A stretch of DNA of 64,000 nt from Streptomyces angustmyceticus (lineage in GTDB: Bacteria; Actinomycetota; Actinomycetes; Streptomycetales; Streptomycetaceae), in contig NZ_CP082945.1 of NCBI RefSeq assembly GCF_019933235.1, forward strand, positions 6,175,501 to 6,239,500. The letters run 5' to 3'. The position numbers and the translations under genes were made by a program. Positions 63,024 through 64,000 of the stretch are shown piece by piece. The notes under the pieces are model-generated. The model was not told the DNA's origin. It ran no database searches and saw only the letters and a list, made by a program, of their open reading frames with translations. Numbering within the stretch: the stretch's first letter is position 1; each line of letters begins with the position of its first letter.

Positions 63024-64000
63024 GTGACGTCCCGTACCCCGCGCGACTCCCGGCTCCGACTCGTCCCCCGTCAACCGGTTGCGGCCGCCCGCCGGGCGGT
63101 GACAACCCGGACCAAGCGTCCGGCGCCCCGCCCGCCCGAGGGCACGCCGCCGCCCGCGGAACTGGCCCGGCAGGCCCGCGCCGTACTCGCGGGCGCGGCC
63201 CGCCTCGCCCGCTGGGCCGACGGCGCCGCGCTGCGCGCCGGTGCGGACGGGACGCTCCCGGAGGCCGCCGCGGAACGCGCCGCCGAGGCCCTGGGTCTGA
63301 CGCCGCGGCAGGTCCGCACCGACTGGGACCGGGCCCGGCTCTCCGGCCTCGTCGAACTCCACGACGGCCTCGCCCGCCCCGGCTGGCGGCTGCGCGCCTG
63401 GGACCGCGACGACACCGCCGTGCTGCGCGGCTGGGTCGCCCTCTTCGACGCCTGGTCGCTGGCCCGCCCCGCGCCGGCCACGGCCGGCCCCGCGATAGTC
63501 GCCGAAGTCGTCGAGGCACTGCCCCAGTTGCTGTCCCTGCTGCACCTCTCGGCCGGGCCCGTCCGGCTCCCGGTGCTGCTCGACATGCTGGATCAGCGCG
63601 TCGCCGAGCTGCGCACCGAACGCTGCGAGGTCCCCTACGGCCAGGACCCGGCCCCGGGCAGCGCCGACCACGCCGCGCCGGCGGCCGACGACGCCGCGGG
63701 GGCGTCGCTGGCCGAACTGCTGGGCTGGGCGCTCGACGCCCTGCTGACCGTCGGCGCGCTGGTGCCCCCGGACGGCGCGCACGACGGCGTCCACGAAGCC
63801 TTCCACGACGCCTCCGAGGCGCAGCTCACACCGCTCGGCAACTGGTCGGTGTGGGTCAAGCTGGAACAGATCTGCGTCGCCGCCCAGAGCCCGGCCGGCC
63901 ACATCGAACAGTCCGCGGAGGCGATGCTGCGCGGCTGCGCCCGGCTCACCCCCGGACCGGCCCGCGCCGAGTACCGCGCCTGGCTCGCCGCCCGCTCGGT
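63024..64000 (+). CDS. Uncharacterised protein, partial, paralogue of the gene at 21781
   Basis: An open frame from GTG 63024 to the window end (325 codons, no stop). After an Arg/Pro-rich N-terminus it has GAARLARWADGAALRAG, a winged-helix-like stretch (AERAAEALGLTPRQVRTDWDRARLSGLVELHDG), helices around GWVALFDAWSLARP and ALPQLLSLLHLSAG, and then QLTPLGNWSVWVKLEQ. These match in order the ARAAKLARWAERG, LVEI and RLTPLGVYGVRARM landmarks of the 505-residue protein encoded at 21781. Function unknown for both. Confidence 0.8.
   Translation, partial: MTSRTPRDSRLRLVPRQPVAAARRAVTTRTKRPAPRPPEGTPPPAELARQARAVLAGAARLARWADGAALRAGADGTLPEAAAERAAEALGLTPRQVRTDWDRARLSGLVELHDGLARPGWRLRAWDRDDTAVLRGWVALFDAWSLARPAPATAGPAIVAEVVEALPQLLSLLHLSAGPVRLPVLLDMLDQRVAELRTERCEVPYGQDPAPGSADHAAPAADDAAGASLAELLGWALDALLTVGALVPPDGAHDGVHEAFHDASEAQLTPLGNWSVWVKLEQICVAAQSPAGHIEQSAEAMLRGCARLTPGPARAEYRAWLAARS

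Overview
The window is a high-GC actinobacterial chromosome segment, almost certainly Streptomyces. Supporting signs are GC-rich third codon positions, GTG starts, several start codons sitting 6-7 nt after a TANNNT hexamer (leaderless pattern), an LAETG-anchored SCO1860-type protein, a SUF operon led by SufR, and a gene content resembling the conserved tal-tkt-cta-suf-dap-ect-cob-pit stretch of Streptomyces chromosomes (from memory, not searched). I see no insertion sequence, prophage, CRISPR array, rRNA or tRNA.

Layout. 1-6.2 kb: transaldolase tip and transketolase (minus), heme O synthase, a small protein, a TIM-barrel amidohydrolase, and heme A synthase converging on it. 6.2-8.2 kb: a two-gene ABC exporter whose ATPase and permease are separated by a 92-bp tandem duplication that creates two tiny ATGA-coupled reading frames. 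8.4-15.3 kb: sufR-sufB-sufD-Rieske-sufC-sufS-sufU-sufT-like, the complete SUF Fe-S assembly operon, closed by a strong terminator. 15.3-19.6 kb: an SMR efflux pump with its TetR regulator and twin operators, dapD, an EI24 membrane protein overlapping dapA by 92 nt, and a 49-residue basic protein. 19.7-37.7 kb: secreted nuclease, an uncharacterised acidic protein, a PhoX-like Tat protein, methyltransferases, a double TerD protein, a GlsB stress protein, uronate dehydrogenase, a two-component system with repeat-expanded junction, an IclR regulator divergent from a 2,5-dioxovalerate-type aldehyde dehydrogenase, DsbA, a class V aminotransferase and an old-yellow-enzyme reductase.

37.8-41.2 kb: ectABCD for ectoine and 5-hydroxyectoine. 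41.8-44.2 kb: an imidazolonepropionase-like amidohydrolase and the LAETG surface protein. 44.4-54.2 kb: a minus-strand cobalamin operon (cobD, cobQ, cobaltochelatase, cobO, cobB, CobE-CbiX in one open frame, cobC) behind a cobalamin riboswitch. It lacks the corrin-ring methyltransferases and cobN.

54.4-58.9 kb is the most unusual part: a three-gene plus-strand operon encoding an EACC1-type component, a membrane-spanning protein with a cytoplasmic caspase domain and an extracellular solute-binding-like plus vWA region, and a lipoprotein solute-binding protein with no transporter genes nearby. I read this as a candidate signal-transducing or conflict system in which extracellular ligand recognition is wired to an intracellular protease. 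58.9-64 kb: a Pit phosphate transporter with a PHO box, a class II aldolase, an alpha/beta hydrolase, and the start of a second member of the family seen at 21.8 kb.
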